The notes beneath the pieces are model-generated. The model was not told where the DNA came from, did not search any database, and worked only from the letters and a program-made list of their open reading frames with translations. From Solea solea (lineage: Eukaryota; Chordata; Actinopteri; Pleuronectiformes; Soleidae), in the NCBI RefSeq assembly GCF_958295425.1, contig NC_081152.1, positions 23,010,015 through 23,074,014 of the forward strand: a stretch of 64,000 nt of DNA, given 5' to 3'. Below, in pieces: positions 10,015 through 21,079 of this stretch; within the stretch, counting starts at the first letter, position 1; every line of letters begins with the position of its first letter. A program made the translations under genes and the position numbers.

Positions 10015-13000
10015 GTACCCCCCCCCCCCCCGACGGACGCCACTGGGCGGACCACCAGGCCTGGGTTTCTCGGGGTTAGCTCGGTGGAAGTCCTGAACGA
10101 GAGCAGGGTCCAGGATGAGCCGGCGGGACACCCAGCATCGTTCCTCGGGCCCATAGCCCTCCCAGTCGACCAAGTATTGAACGCCACGGCCGCGGCGGCG
10201 ACAGTCCAGGAGACGCCGAACAGTGAAGGCGGGATGGTCGTCAATGACCCTGGGGGGAGGAGGAGGGGGAGGAGGGGGAACCAGCGGACTGGAGACAACA
10301 GGCTTGACAGCAGACACGTTGAATACAGGGTGAACCCGAAGGGTCTGAGGTAGCTTCAGCCGAACAGCATTGGGGTTAACAATCCTCAGAATCACAAAAG
10401 GGCCAATAAATCTTGGGGACAGTTTCTTAGAGTCTGTCTTTAAAGGGAGATCCTTGGTGGAAAGCCATACCTTGTCTCCAGGAGCATAGCAGGGCGCAGG
10501 GGTGCGATGGCGGTTCGCTTGGCGCTTGTAGCGGTCAGAGGCTTGGAGTAAGGCAGAGCGTGCACGGTGCCAGGTCTTGTGGCACCGGCGGGCATGGGCT
10601 TGGACTGAGGGTACTGAAAGCTCCTTCTCCTGTGAGGGGAATAGGGGTGGCTGATACCCAAAAACACATTGGAATGGTGACATACCTGTGGCAGATGAAG
10701 GCAACGTGTTATGGGCATACTCCACCCACGGAATTAGCGTCGACCAGGTTGAGGGGTTGCAGGACAACATGCAGCGGAGTGAGGTCTCTAGATCCTGGTT
10801 TTCCCTTTCTGCTTGACCATTAGATTGTGGATGGTATCCTGAGGATAAACTGATGGTGGCTCCAACAGAGGAACAGAACGCCTTCCAGACAGCGGAGGTG
10901 AATTGAGACCCACGATCTGAAACTATGTCTGAAGGAAGTCCATACACACAGAACACTTCTCTGACCAAGAGATCAGCTGTCTCCTTGGCCGAGGGCAGTT
11001 TAGGTAGAGGCAAGAAACGGGTAAACTTACTGAAACGGTCAACAACAGTAAGGACTACCGTGTTGCCAGCAGAGGCGGGCAGACCAGTCACAAAATCCAG
11101 GGCCAGGTGTGACCAGGGACGTCGGGGCACCGGCAGAGGATGCAATAATCCAGCACTGGGTCGAGTTGAAGACTTGTTTTGTGCACAAACAGGACAAGCA
11201 GACACAAAAGATTTGACATCTGCAACCATTGATGGCCACCAAAAACGACGTCTAAGGAAGGCAAGTGTTCGATTTAACCCTGGATGGCAGGTAAGTTTTG
11301 ATGAATGGGCCCATTGCAGTACTGCGGGCTTTACAGAGTCTGGGACATACAGCCGACCCGGAGGGCCATTACCTGGGTCTGGTTGTGTCTGTTGGGCCTC
11401 TTTTACCTCCTCTTCAATCCTTAGAGACACCGCAGCGACTAAACAGGACTCCGGGATGATGGGTTCTGGGGACTCGATGGGGCCATCCTCCCTCCCAAAC
11501 ATACGGGACAGGGCATCAGGTTTCGTGTTTTTAGAACCGGGCCTGTAGGTCAGAGTAAAGTTAAATCTACCAAAAAATAGGGCCCACCTGGCTTGACGAG
11601 CGTTGAGCCGCTTAGCAGACTGGATGTACGCCAAGTTCTTGTGGTCCGTCCACACCACAAAAGGCTGTTCCGATCCCTCTAACCAGTGCCGCCATTCCTC
11701 AAGAGCCAGCTTCACAGCCAAGAGCTCACGGTTGCCCACATCGTAGTTCCTCTCTGCTGGAGATAACCGGTGGGAGAAAAATGCACAAGGATGGAGCTTA
11801 CCATCCTTGAGCTTGAGGAAAGCTGCTTCAGCGGCGGGCGTCCACTGGAAAGGCTTAGAGGTTGAGGTTAGTGCAGTTAGCGGGGCAGCCACACGACTAT
11901 AATTTCGGATGAATCTTCTATAGAAATTAGAAAATCCAAGAAACCTCTCTAACGCCTTACGACTGCTAGGGCTGGGCCAAATCAGGACTGCCTCTACCTT
12001 GGCTGGGTCCATCCTCATCTGTCCTTCAGCGATGATGAAGCCCAGGAAGGAAGTTGACGAGGCATGGAACTCGCATTTCTCGGCTTTCACAAAGAGCCGA
12101 TTCTCCAACAGTCTTTGGAGAACCTGGCGGACCTGCTGGACATGTTCTGACAAACTCCTAGAGAAAGTGAGAATATCATCCAGGTAAACGAAGACAAAAC
12201 GGTGCAACATGTCCCTGAGGACATCATTTACCAGGGCCTGGAAGACGGCTGGGGCGTTGGTGAGCCCAAACGGCATAACCCGATACTCAAAATGGCCAAG
12301 AGAAGTGTTAAAGGCCGTCTTCCATTCGTCACCGTCCCGTATCCTCACCAGGTGGTATGCATTACGGAGGTCGAGTTTTGTGAACACCGTGGCCCCCTGG
12401 AGTGAGTCAAAGGCAGAATTCATTAACGGCAAAGGATACTTATTCTTTATGGTGATATTGTTTAACGGGCGAAAATCAATACATGGTCGGAGGGACCCAT
12501 CCTTTTTACCAACAAAGAAAAACCCTGCTCCAAGGGGTGACGAGGAGGGACGAATGATGCCAGCAGCCAGGGAGTCCTTAATATACCTCTCCATGGCCTC
12601 CTGCTCAGGCTTGGAGAGACTGTATAGGCGGCTACTGGGAAGGGGAGCACCAGGCAGGAGATCAATGCCACAATCATAAGGACGATGAGGGGGCAGAGAC
12701 AGAGCACGTTCCTTACTGAATACCGTCTGGAAGTCATGGTATTCGGGTGGAATGGAGGCTAGATTAGGGACTTCAGGCAGGGTTTCAGGACTGGGCACCG
12801 AAAAAGGAGGGGCTGATAGCAAACAACTCGCATGGCAATGAAGGCTCCAACTGGTGATCTCTCCTGTCCTCCAATCAACTTGGGGATTGTGTTGTGCTAG
12901 CCAGGGGAGACCGAGAACTAAAGGAACTGAAGGCGAGTCAATTAAGTAAAAGCTAAGGCTTTCCTAATGATTACCAGACAGAAGTAATTGCACTGGCACA

Positions 13001-13317
13001 GTCCTCCGAGTTATGCTGGCTAAGAGTCTACCATCTAGTGCGCTTGCTTCTAGTGGCTTATCCAGACAGATAGAAGGCAAGTTTAACTGCTTGGCAACAG
13101 TAGCATCAAGGAAACTCTCATCTGCACCAGAATCTAGAAGAGCAGAACAATCCAGGGATTGACCTTTCCACGACAAAGTCGCATGTGCTTGTGCTCGGGG
13201 TCGGGGAGAGAGAGGAAGGGAGGTGTGGCTCGACAGGATTCTCCCCCTTACTGACGAGCCTGGTTGTTTGACGAACGAAGAGGACAGGAGGCCAGGAAAT
13301 GCCCAGGTTTCCCACAA
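9838..13317 (-). pseudogene. Gypsy pol: protease, RT, RNase H, integrase, chromodomain
   Basis: One frame runs from 13317 to 9838 apart from a single TAG at 12964-12966, between the protease and reverse transcriptase. The order is aspartic protease (LLDSGADESF), RT (YLDD box in [11 protein letters not shown]), RNase H (TDHKNL), integrase with an HHCC zinc finger and catalytic core (DFVTGLP), a proline run, and a chromodomain ([16 protein letters not shown]). It is in the -1 frame relative to gag with overlap near 13248-13317, implying programmed frameshifting. The C-terminal end of the frame reads through the polypurine tract into the LTR. The TAG would truncate Pol after protease unless suppressed; otherwise the ORF is intact. 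Confidence 0.93.
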
Positions 13318-14243
13318 TACAAGCAGCTGTTACTCCTCATGCGACGCTGACGCTCCTCGGGTTCCAGATGGAAACGTCCCAGCTGCATTGGCTCAGGTGA
13401 GGGATCCCTTCCTAGTAGACCAGGGACTGAGCCTTCCTCACCTTGGTGCGCACGGGATCCTGAGGCTGATGGAGAGTGCCCTGGGGTGGCAGTGGGTGGG
13501 CGCCGCTGCCTCTCTCTTCTCCGCTCTCGCAGTCGATTGTCTATGCGGATAGCCAGGGAGACTAGACCCTCAAAATCAGAGGGCTCCGGGTAGGAAACAA
13601 GTTCATCCTTGATTGAATCATTTAATCCGTGACAAAAAACAGTTTGAAGAGATTCATTGTTCCAGCCACTCTCAAGGGACAGGGTACGAAATTCAACTGA
13701 AAATTCTGCCACACTACGCATACCTAGGCGCAAGGAGAGTAACCTCTTGGAGGCATCCTGGCCACGAACTGGATGGTCGAAAACCCTCCTCATCTCGGTG
13801 GTAAAGGCAGCATAGGAAGCGGTGACTGGAGACTGCTTCTCCCACAGAGCAGCAGCCCAGGCCAAGGCGTTTCCACGCAGGAGCCCCATCAGGTAAGCAA
13901 CTCTCGACTGCTCCGTTGAGTAAGACTGGGGCTGTTGACTGAACACAAGATTGCATTGTAACAGAAATGAACGACATAATCCAAAATCACCCTCATATCG
14001 ATCCGGGGGAGGAACCCAGGGCTCCTTAACGGGAACAGAAGTGGACACCGCTGGAGTTGGGACTGGTGGCCTTGTCTCGGAACTGGAGGGCTGATTCACC
14101 TGATCCCGGATCTCCATCACCCGGGTGGTGAGCTCTCTGAGGCTGTCCATTACCTCCTTCAGTGCCAGGGTGTGCTGTCCAAGCAATATGCCATGGTGGG
14201 AGACTGCCTGGCGGACTGGGTCAGTGTCTGCTGGGTTCTGCAT
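13248..14243 (-). CDS. Gypsy Gag polyprotein
   Basis: A 331-residue intact ORF with a retrotransposon gag domain (about 90-200) and a CCHC knuckle, CLYCGKPGHFLASC, near the C terminus. It begins about 13 bases downstream of the 5' LTR and overlaps the protease frame by about 70 bases, in keeping with a -1 frameshift. It would form the virus-like particle core and bind RNA. Confidence 0.92.
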   Translation of the reverse strand: MQNPADTDPVRQAVSHHGILLGQHTLALKEVMDSLRELTTRVMEIRDQVNQPSSSETRPPVPTPAVSTSVPVKEPWVPPPDRYEGDFGLCRSFLLQCNLVFSQQPQSYSTEQSRVAYLMGLLRGNALAWAAALWEKQSPVTASYAAFTTEMRRVFDHPVRGQDASKRLLSLRLGMRSVAEFSVEFRTLSLESGWNNESLQTVFCHGLNDSIKDELVSYPEPSDFEGLVSLAIRIDNRLRERRRERQRRPPTATPGHSPSASGSRAHQGEEGSVPGLLGRDPSPEPMQLGRFHLEPEERQRRMRSNSCLYCGKPGHFLASCPLRSSNNQARQ

Positions 14244-14256
14244 GGCCGGATCGTTC

Positions 14257-14746
14257 TGTCACGGCTTAGCAAGAAACCCAGAACCAGACTCTGACTGACG
14301 AAAGAAAAGGTTTATTTGAGATGAGGGAATGCGGGGAAGGAAGGGTGCTGGTCCGGGGGGGGGATGACGGCTGGAGGGCTTGAGGTGATGGCTGGGCTGG
14401 CAGACGGGCAGGCAGGAAAGGACTGAACAAAAGACAAACAGGTTTAAATTTTGCACCGACTGGCAACAGAGTACAGTTTCTAAAGGTTAGCTCGATTAGT
14501 AGTCTTCTTCCAACAAACCGTGTACACTGAGTGACGATCCGGCAGAGACTGAAGGTAGGGACAGGAACTAAATGCAGACTGGGTGATGAGCTGATGGAAA
14601 CCAGGTGGCTTGATTGCAGCAGCAGGGCAGGTGTGGAGTGGGAGGTAGGCAGATCCAGCAGAGGTGACAGAGTGCAAGGGGGGAGGGGAAAGTGACAGAC
14701 AGACAAAAACAAACACCAAAACTGTCATGAGGCTGGCCTCATGACA
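14257..14746 (-). repeat. Gypsy 5' LTR
   Basis: 490-base LTR at the gag side of the element, carrying the promoter by position. Near identity to 9527-10014 indicates very recent insertion. Confidence 0.93.
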
Positions 14747-14751
14747 CTGAC

Positions 14752-15227
14752 CCCCAAAAAAAGGACAACTACGTATTAGCAACAAGGATGGGAGAGTTTT
14801 GGAGTCAGGGAGGGGTAATTATAGTTTTGTTGGTGCCTCAGATAGCCATTGTGCATGTTGCACATGTTGGGATGGATGAACATGTGTGATTTCTTGGATT
14901 TTTTGATTGACTATGCAATATGTATGTATGCATTTGGCTATTTATATTAAAACACACTGTGTACATGTGGTATCTGCATGTACAGTATCAGGTCAGCCTG
15001 ATTGGAATAGTCTTAAAGATAAAATGAAATTGACTAAGATGAAAAAAAAAGCCAATGTTGATTTAATCAGCTCTCACTGGGCATTATGTATTATGTAACA
15101 AAACACATTTATGCATCTTGAGAGAGAGCATAAGACATAAATGTTTAACTTGTCAAAATATGTAGTGTTACATCATGCCTACACAGCCATTTGAATTGAA
15201 GTGAGAGGGAGAGAGGGAGCAACCAAC
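14752..15227. other. Intron 2 of the Merlin-like transposase
   Basis: Lies between the displaced exon-3 acceptor and exon 2. It is AT-rich with no coding signature; short open frames look random. Confidence 0.5.
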
Positions 15228-15341
15228 CTGTGCATAATTTTCATCCATGATGATAATGACATGTGAGACTGGGAGAATATTGAGCCATCTCTGATGGACC
15301 TTGTGATACTCCTGCCCCTGTGAAAAGATTTTCTGCAGCTC

Positions 15342-15945
15342 CTGTAACATAACATACATGGCCACAATTGAAACAAGCCCCAGGCTTTTTGTGCTTAATT
15401 AATTTTTGCTAAAAAAAAATTTTTTTGTAACATGTTTGACCTTTTATTTTAGCCTAATTTATTTTGCCAAAAATTTGAACTTTTTGCAACATTTTCAATT
15501 TTTTTAATTTTGTTGTACTTTTTTTCTATTCTTTTGACTTGTGATATTTTGCAACTTTTTGGGTAAATCCAGAAAGTAATCTAGAGCAGAGGCTTTCAAA
15601 GTGGGTATTTTGCAAAGATTTTGCAAAAAGGTCTAAACATTTTCCTAACCTTAACAGGACCCGTATACAGGGCCTCAAGTGCTGAAGAGGTTAAACTATA
15701 TTTGCTGTACTATTCTTGCAGTCTTGTCAAAAAAAGTATTTCAATCATTCCTTCAACATAGCAAGTATGCACTGTAAAGATAGTTAGAAGAAGTAACATA
15801 CATTATGATAGAACATTAGATTGTCAATATGGTAATTTTTAGGGGGTAAATACATGCAACTTGCCATTGACTTCAATGTATAACAATAATAATAATAATA
15901 ATAATAATAACAATAATAATAATAATAGTAATAATAATAATAATA

Positions 15946-15976
<31 letters not shown>

Positions 15977-15993
15977 TGTGTGGCAATGATGCT
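15342..15993. other. Intron 1 of the Merlin-like transposase
   Basis: AT-rich sequence with T-runs, a 'ctttcaaagtggg' fragment near 15594, and the AAT microsatellite next to exon 1. No gene is supported. Confidence 0.45.
15882..15977. repeat. AAT trinucleotide microsatellite
   Basis: About 30 units of AAT with a few AAC and AGT interruptions. It starts about 17 bases from the 3' end of transposase exon 1, where the expected GT donor is missing, so its expansion may have destroyed that splice site. The poly-Tyr open frame on minus is an artefact. Confidence 0.95.
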
Positions 15994-16157
15994 CATTGAT
16001 AGCCTTCCTTGGTCGTGTTCGTTCTTTTGAATTTCATTTTGTTGTTGCAAACATGGCATCTTTTTTTCTTTGCCAATGGCCTCTCCTCCTGGAGCCATCC
16101 TATCAACTGTTTACGTCCTTGCGCTGTCCTCTCATGTAATCTTCTTATCAAAGTCAT

Positions 16158-17297
16158 ATTACGCTTTCCAGAGTAGTCTGTCTCAAACTGCACAGGCTAG
16201 CATCTCCGAGGAAGTTGCGCTCTTCGCGGGCATTCAACGGAGCATAAGTAATGACACTTGATACGTAGCACACGGAATAACGTGGGGAGGCAGGGGGAGA
16301 AAAACGTGGACGCAAGTTGGAGTCAGGCCACCACCCACGGATCTTCTGCAATACCTCCACCTTGGTAAGAAAGACATGTGACCCCCTTTTTCTCCATTCA
16401 CTGGAACTTTTTGGATAAATTGCACTTCTTAGAGTCTTGATTAACTTTGTCAGGAAGAGAGAGAAAGACAGGGAGTGACAGAGAGTGAGAGAGTGTGAGA
16501 GAGATTACGCGCGCTGTGCACCGCGTGTAGCAAAGACAGACAGAAAGTTGAGGAGAGGGCCGATGGTTTGCTCGTTGAAGGTGAGAAAGACAGACTCCAC
16601 TCTCACATAATATTCTCAGTACATGTCAGGTGTCCTGTGTTCATGTTTAACACCGGAATTTGTCTGATGCGTCACACACATGGTCGAACCATGTGAGTCC
16701 ATAAATTTGTATATGCTCCATTTATATTTTCCTGAGCTGTCAGTCTGTCTTTAGCTTCCCTACGTTTATCAGCTGTCTGTATTCACACTGGTTTATTAGC
16801 TGCTACATTACAAGCCACATGATCAGTGAAGTATTGACATGAAATCAAATGTTCAGGTGACGTTACCTGAGGTAAAATCAACTGTAATGAGATTCAATTC
16901 TGTGAAATGTAAACAATATAATAGCATCAGCTAAACAGAACATGATGAAAACCTTTAAAAACATTTGAATTTCTAAATAATAAAATGAAGGCTATCTCTA
17001 ATATAACTGGATATCAACAGTATGATAATATAACAGCATTGAAACATAGGCTTCATGTCCTGCTTATTAAAAGATTAGAGGATGAATGTAGTTAATTGGA
17101 GAATACATAGCAGCACTTTGACTATTTGTCCTCTCCACTTTATTCATTAATTTGATCATTTTACAGACAATAATTTAATAGAAAAAAAATCCTGAAAATA
17201 AGTACAGTATTTACAATGCATATACCTATCTGAAAAATGTTTGTGCCAGTGACCCCCATACAAGACCTGTGTTGTTAAAAAGTTTTCGAAAATATTC
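16158..17297. promoter_or_regulatory. Putative divergent promoter region of the Merlin-like element
   Basis: Separates the transposase start (minus) from the companion gene (plus). It includes a GA-rich tract (about 16454-16504), a short CpG-containing segment ('attacgcgcgctgtgcaccg', 16505) and a possible non-coding exon ending '...cctccacctt' before GGTAAGA at about 16360. No TATA box is obvious. The promoter call rests on position only. Confidence 0.3.
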
Positions 17298-18027
17298 TGA
17301 CAAGACGGAACAGCGAGGACTCAGACGCAGAGGCCTTTTATTGTCTTTATTGGCACTCTTAACAGAACACAAGGCAGATCCTCTTACTGAGGGAAAACAA
17401 AGCGTGGCTATAAAAAACTATAACCAATGGGGAGCGCAACGCTCTTCAAAAGAAACGTTGCGTAACTATAAACGCGGAAACAAAAAATCACTCCGAAGAG
17501 GAAACAAAACTCAAACTATGGTTATCATAAAAAACTTAAACAGAAAACTCGAAAACAAACAAACTCAAAGCACAATCCTACTGATTGGCGATCTATAACT
17601 AACTAAGAACGAGGTCAAACACAAAACGCAATCTAAATGATTGGATCTACTCAGTCTAACTAATAAAACGTAATTCACAATCCTAGTGATTGGAGTTTCC
17701 CAAAAAGCTGTGAAAATGAACAAACAGAAAATCTCTCCCAAGGAGGAAAACAAAAGAGGCTATAAATCTTAACTAAGGTATCAGCTAACAGGCTATGCTA
17801 AGAAAACTTACAAAATAAAGCGTCGCTCACAAAGAGGATCAAAACTTGAGGATTCTGTGGCTGTGTCAAGGAGCTCGGGTGATCAGGCATGGGCGAAAAA
17901 CACACTGGCACTGGAACAGGGGAACAGAGAGTTTTTAAAGTCCACATGGCTTGATTGGCAGCAGGTGTGTGTAATCAGGGCCGGCAGGCCAGCAGAGGAG
18001 GGGGCGGGGCAAACTGCCGGAGTGACA
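17298..18027 (-). mobile_element. Solo LTR inside the Merlin-like element
   Basis: A 730-base segment bounded by TGACAAGACGG and GGAGTGACA, with perfect 5-bp flanks 'tattc' (17293-17297 and 18028-18032). There is no internal coding sequence. Minus orientation is suggested because that strand starts TGTCACTCC, like other Gypsy LTRs. It results from LTR-LTR recombination of a separate element from the Gypsy at 9.5 kb. Confidence 0.8.
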
Positions 18028-18440
18028 TATTCCAATTTAGCTGTGTTAGTGTTTAAACTAATTGTGACGCTATATTAACTAATTATTAACTAATTCTGCT
18101 GGGGACTCCCATGCTGGAACCCCCTCAAGGACCCCTGGGGGTCTCTGGGCCCCACTTTGAGAACTACCATGATAGAACACTATTATTTATGTATATTATT
18201 ACATACTAGAGATACATTAAGCCTATGACTTCTCAGTGAGATTTTTTTTATCATAGTTGAGAATTTTCTATTCATACAGAAGAGACATTAAATACACACA
18301 TGCGTTGTGAACTAGATTGGCTATTTTCACTACTACTTAAAAGTGGAGTTTTTTTGATGAAATTCTCTTGACAATGTTTACAAATGTTATTTTACTTTCT
18401 GAAAAATGTATGTTATTTATTTCCTTTACCCCTTATAGTC
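18028..18440. other. Sequence upstream of the CCDC106-like gene
   Basis: Contains 'ggggtctctgggccccactt', a fragment resembling a common fish repeat, then AT-rich DNA leading to a splice acceptor (ccccttatag) two bases before the ATG. The first coding exon is therefore preceded by at least one non-coding exon. Confidence 0.4.
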
Positions 18441-20549
18441 ATGCCGAACACACACAAAACCAAAAGAAAGCAGCACACCACACCAGAGGAGAACCCTGCA
18501 ATGTTGATCAAGTCTGACAATGATGGTAAGATAAACCATTTTAAGTTTTCACCATAGCCAGTCGTAACCATAAACTAACGGCTTTTTATTCAGTCTTTGT
18601 TGTACATACAGTGGTCTTGCATGGCGCCAGGCTGTCAGGAACTCTATTCTTAAAGACGAGCTAAACCCCCTAAATGATTTTTATTTTAATTTTAGTTCAC
18701 ATACCTGGGTATTCAGGGACTTACAAAGCTTAGAAGTGTAAATGAAATAGAACAGCTTATGACTGAACACAAATTTGGGAGTGAACACGGTGAAATAATA
18801 TGATAATCTTAACATAATAAGTATTTAATACATCTTTTTGCACTTTTTGTAGTTGAAGAGAGTCAACAAAATGCTCCAACAAAAGCACCATCAAAGGCAC
18901 CTACCATGGCAAAGTTAAAGGGTGACTTTCAAAAATTAAAAGGGGAGAACCAGCTACTGAAGGAAGAAATCTGTCTCTTGAAAGAGGAGAACCGATTGCT
19001 AAAAGAGCAGCGTGACTTCAACCGAGAGAAGGCTGTCCACACAGTGGTCGGCCACACAACATCAAAAGGTATCTATACTGTTCCCCCCAAAACCAACATG
19101 GTAGGCTGTAAATACAATCTAAAGGAGTCTTGATTAGTTAAAAGAACATCCAGCAATGGTTTTGTGTTAAAATAAGTTTTAAATGGCTCTATATTCTGAC
19201 AGCAATCACTGAAAGAGTGTTTAGTCAGTGACTTGAAATCCCCAAACCCCCGCTGTCTGCTATCTCTCTGGATGCAGGGCTGATGTATCTCTGCAACTGC
19301 AACCATTGTACCTTTTCAACCGAATCAACCACGTCATCCACGAGTCTCTACGAGGTCCGGTTGCCGCAATACGTCTGCCCTGCATGCAGCACTACAGGAG
19401 AGAGAATCATTTTTTTGACTGTGGGAACCAAGGTTGCCCACAAAATATTTTTAGAATTACCTACGACAACTACAACAAAATCAGAAAAATATTTATATTG
19501 ATTATGGTGGGGTGACGTGATGTCACATTTTTAAGTACTGTACCCCAGCCCCCCTTATCTGTTTTGCCTGCTTTTGTGATGCTGCTGTTCTTTTCATGTT
19601 ATAAATGAAAATAATAATGATAATAAAGAGAACTCATACTCAAATTCATAGATTTGCTAACTTCTAACATTTTATTTTTCTAAATTTAAGGGCAACGCAA
19701 TATTAAGGAATGGGGTTTCCTCTGACTCTTCTAACTCAGATGACCCCAATGAGGATCGTCTTCAGACTCCTCTGATGATGACTGGAAGAAGAGCAAATCC
19801 AAAAAACCCTCATCATTTGGAAAGAGAGGTAACCCATCACCTGGAAAAAGATGGCTCACATTTCTGTTGCTTCTGGAACAACGCACACACAAACAGCACT
19901 GTTGTTTACATTACAAGTCAGCAATATTATGCACCATTTTTTATTTATTTATTTATTTTTTTTAAATGCCCCAAAAATTTGGTAAATGCACCCCATTTTA
20001 TACATGGGAGAGAAAGTTTAATTTGTTTTATTTATTTTGATTACATTACATTGAAGCTAGATGACAAGGTAGCTAATGGCTTTTTGCATAGAGCTTTCAG
20101 ACTCCTGTCACAAGGTTTACGGAAGATGTTCATTATAAATATTATTATTATAATATTTATTATAAATATATTTGGAATTATTACACAGTGTTAATCTGTA
20201 TTTTCTTTTGATAATCTGTTTTGTAGTTCTGAGCCCAGAGGATGTTGTCCACCGCTACAAAGTGGTCCTAAAAGTCTTCAGGCGAAACCGCAGCATGACC
20301 AACACCTGTGAAGAACTCGGAGTGGACAGGAATACCATTGCAGGGACTGCGGTCATTGCAGATGTCATGATAGCCACAGAGGGCGCAGACTTTGGGGAGA
20401 TGCCCCTCTTCAAAGAAAAACAGACTTTATCGAACTACGCAAAATTATGCAAGGTATTTGTAGATGCCAACAAACCCCTGCAGGAAAAAATCGAAAAAAT
20501 GAGTAAGGCCACAGAGCTGCTCCCTATCAAATATAAAATGCCAAAGTGA
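18441..20549 (+). pseudogene. CCDC106-like coiled-coil gene carried by the Merlin-like element
   Basis: Probable exons are 18439-18525 (ATG 18441), 18853-19068, 19691-19828 and 20227-20549, all with GT/AG junctions. Exon 2 encodes a leucine-rich coiled coil (LKGENQLLKEEICLLKEENR). Exon 3 encodes an acidic/serine stretch followed by basic residues (SSDSSDDDWKKSKSKKPSS). The last exon encodes the conserved C-terminal domain (HRYKVVLKVFRRNRSM, ELGVDRNTIAGTA, ...ELLPIKYK) resembling the CCDC106 family. Human CCDC106 is a nuclear p53-interacting protein. In exon 3 the reading needs two compensating frameshifts: the serine/acidic half and the SSDSSDDDW half are in different frames, and there is a TGA in the spliced frame. 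So this copy is probably inactive or contains errors. It runs divergently from the transposase. Its role in transposition is unknown. Confidence 0.65.
19280..19627 (+). other. Open frame and poly(A) signal in intron 2 of the CCDC106-like gene
   Basis: After a plausible acceptor (ctggatgcag), two overlapping open frames of about 70 residues run to about 19515, and AATAAA lies at 19622-19627. In the phase delivered by exon 2 the frame encodes a cysteine-containing peptide (CNCNHCTF ... YVCPACS). It could be an alternative terminal exon or a fragment of another element. I do not recognise it. Confidence 0.25.
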
Positions 20550-21079
20550 GGGATCAAGTGAGGGATCAAGCTCAAAAATTATATTTATTTTAATGTATTA
20601 CTGCACTGTCTTTTTGATTTATCTTGTGGGGATTCAACCAAATTTCTTGTATCCAAAAACCTTTTAGTGGGTAGTTGGACCCTGGTTTCTTTTCTCCAAA
20701 GATCTTTTATCTTTGCCCCTTGAGTTTGATATTGTATAATAACCGCTGACTAGCCACTCCCTGCCATTTCCACTAGGGTGTTGTCAGCCTTACTCGTTTT
20801 ATTTTGTAGTAGGCGTTGTCAGTTTGCACTTTGGATCAGCAAAGTTTTATTTTGTTACGATTATTTCTACCTCTTCTGACCGGACACTGTTTTTGGTGTT
20901 AGATTACATGTTAGATTACATGCCCTACACTTGAAAGCTATGCCACTGTTTTGCACTTTAAGAGTATTGAAGTTACTCTCTTCAAGTTCACTGTTTTGCA
21001 GATTAAGAGGATTAAAGTTAGTCTCTTTGACAGTTCACCTGTTTTTGCGTATTTGTCACAGGTTGTGTGAAGGAGTGTA
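20550..21079. other. 3' flank of the CCDC106-like gene
   Basis: AT-rich sequence with a direct repeat 'gttagattacat' and several 'agttactctctt'-like motifs. No coding signature and no clear poly(A) signal. Confidence 0.35.

Larger units (their letters stand above)
9527..14746 (-). mobile_element. Nearly intact Ty3/Gypsy chromovirus-type LTR retrotransposon
   Basis: LTRs at 9527-10014 (3' LTR) and 14257-14746 (5' LTR) begin TGTCACGG and end ...TGACA on the plus strand. They differ by only about two substitutions and a 2-base indel. A 5-bp target duplication, CTGAC, lies at 9522-9526 and 14747-14751. A G-rich polypurine tract (a long C run on plus, about 10018-10032) abuts the 3' LTR. The Gag start lies only about 14 bases inside the 5' LTR, so I could not assign a conventional primer-binding site. 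The insertion is young and lies within the Merlin-like transposase gene. Confidence 0.95.
7956..16157 (-). pseudogene. Merlin/ISXO2-type DDE transposase gene, four exons, interrupted
   Basis: Minus-strand exons are 16157-15994, 15341-15228, 9521-9314 and 8417-7956. Phases agree throughout and total 315 codons plus stop, the usual Merlin size. The N-terminal part has CHVC at 34-37 and Cys57 (zinc ribbon-like), followed by SIRDGSIFSQS. The catalytic triad is Asp153 in GIDESKF, Asp221 in ISDCWRSYNRL and Glu258 in HTQHIERAW, the DDE spacing of the ISXO2-like domain. Two defects are visible. Exon 1 is followed by AGCATC instead of a GT donor, beside an expanded AAT microsatellite. A 5.2-kb Gypsy element sits at the acceptor of exon 3, duplicating the acceptor within its GTCAG target duplication. 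The coding exons themselves lack stops. The start at 16157 is the first ATG in the open frame; a further upstream exon is possible. Confidence 0.8.

Noticed and set aside
10925..11548. 207-codon plus-strand ORF
   Set aside because: Antisense of Gypsy integrase/RNase H; no recognisable domain.
9321..14785. Several 60-200-codon frames on the plus strand and in LTRs across the Gypsy element
   Set aside because: They are antisense or frame shadows of gag/pol or LTR sequence; no family motifs.
15784..16098. 104-codon ORF with poly-Tyr
   Set aside because: Produced by the AAT microsatellite; only the part overlapping transposase exon 1 is coding, and in a different frame.
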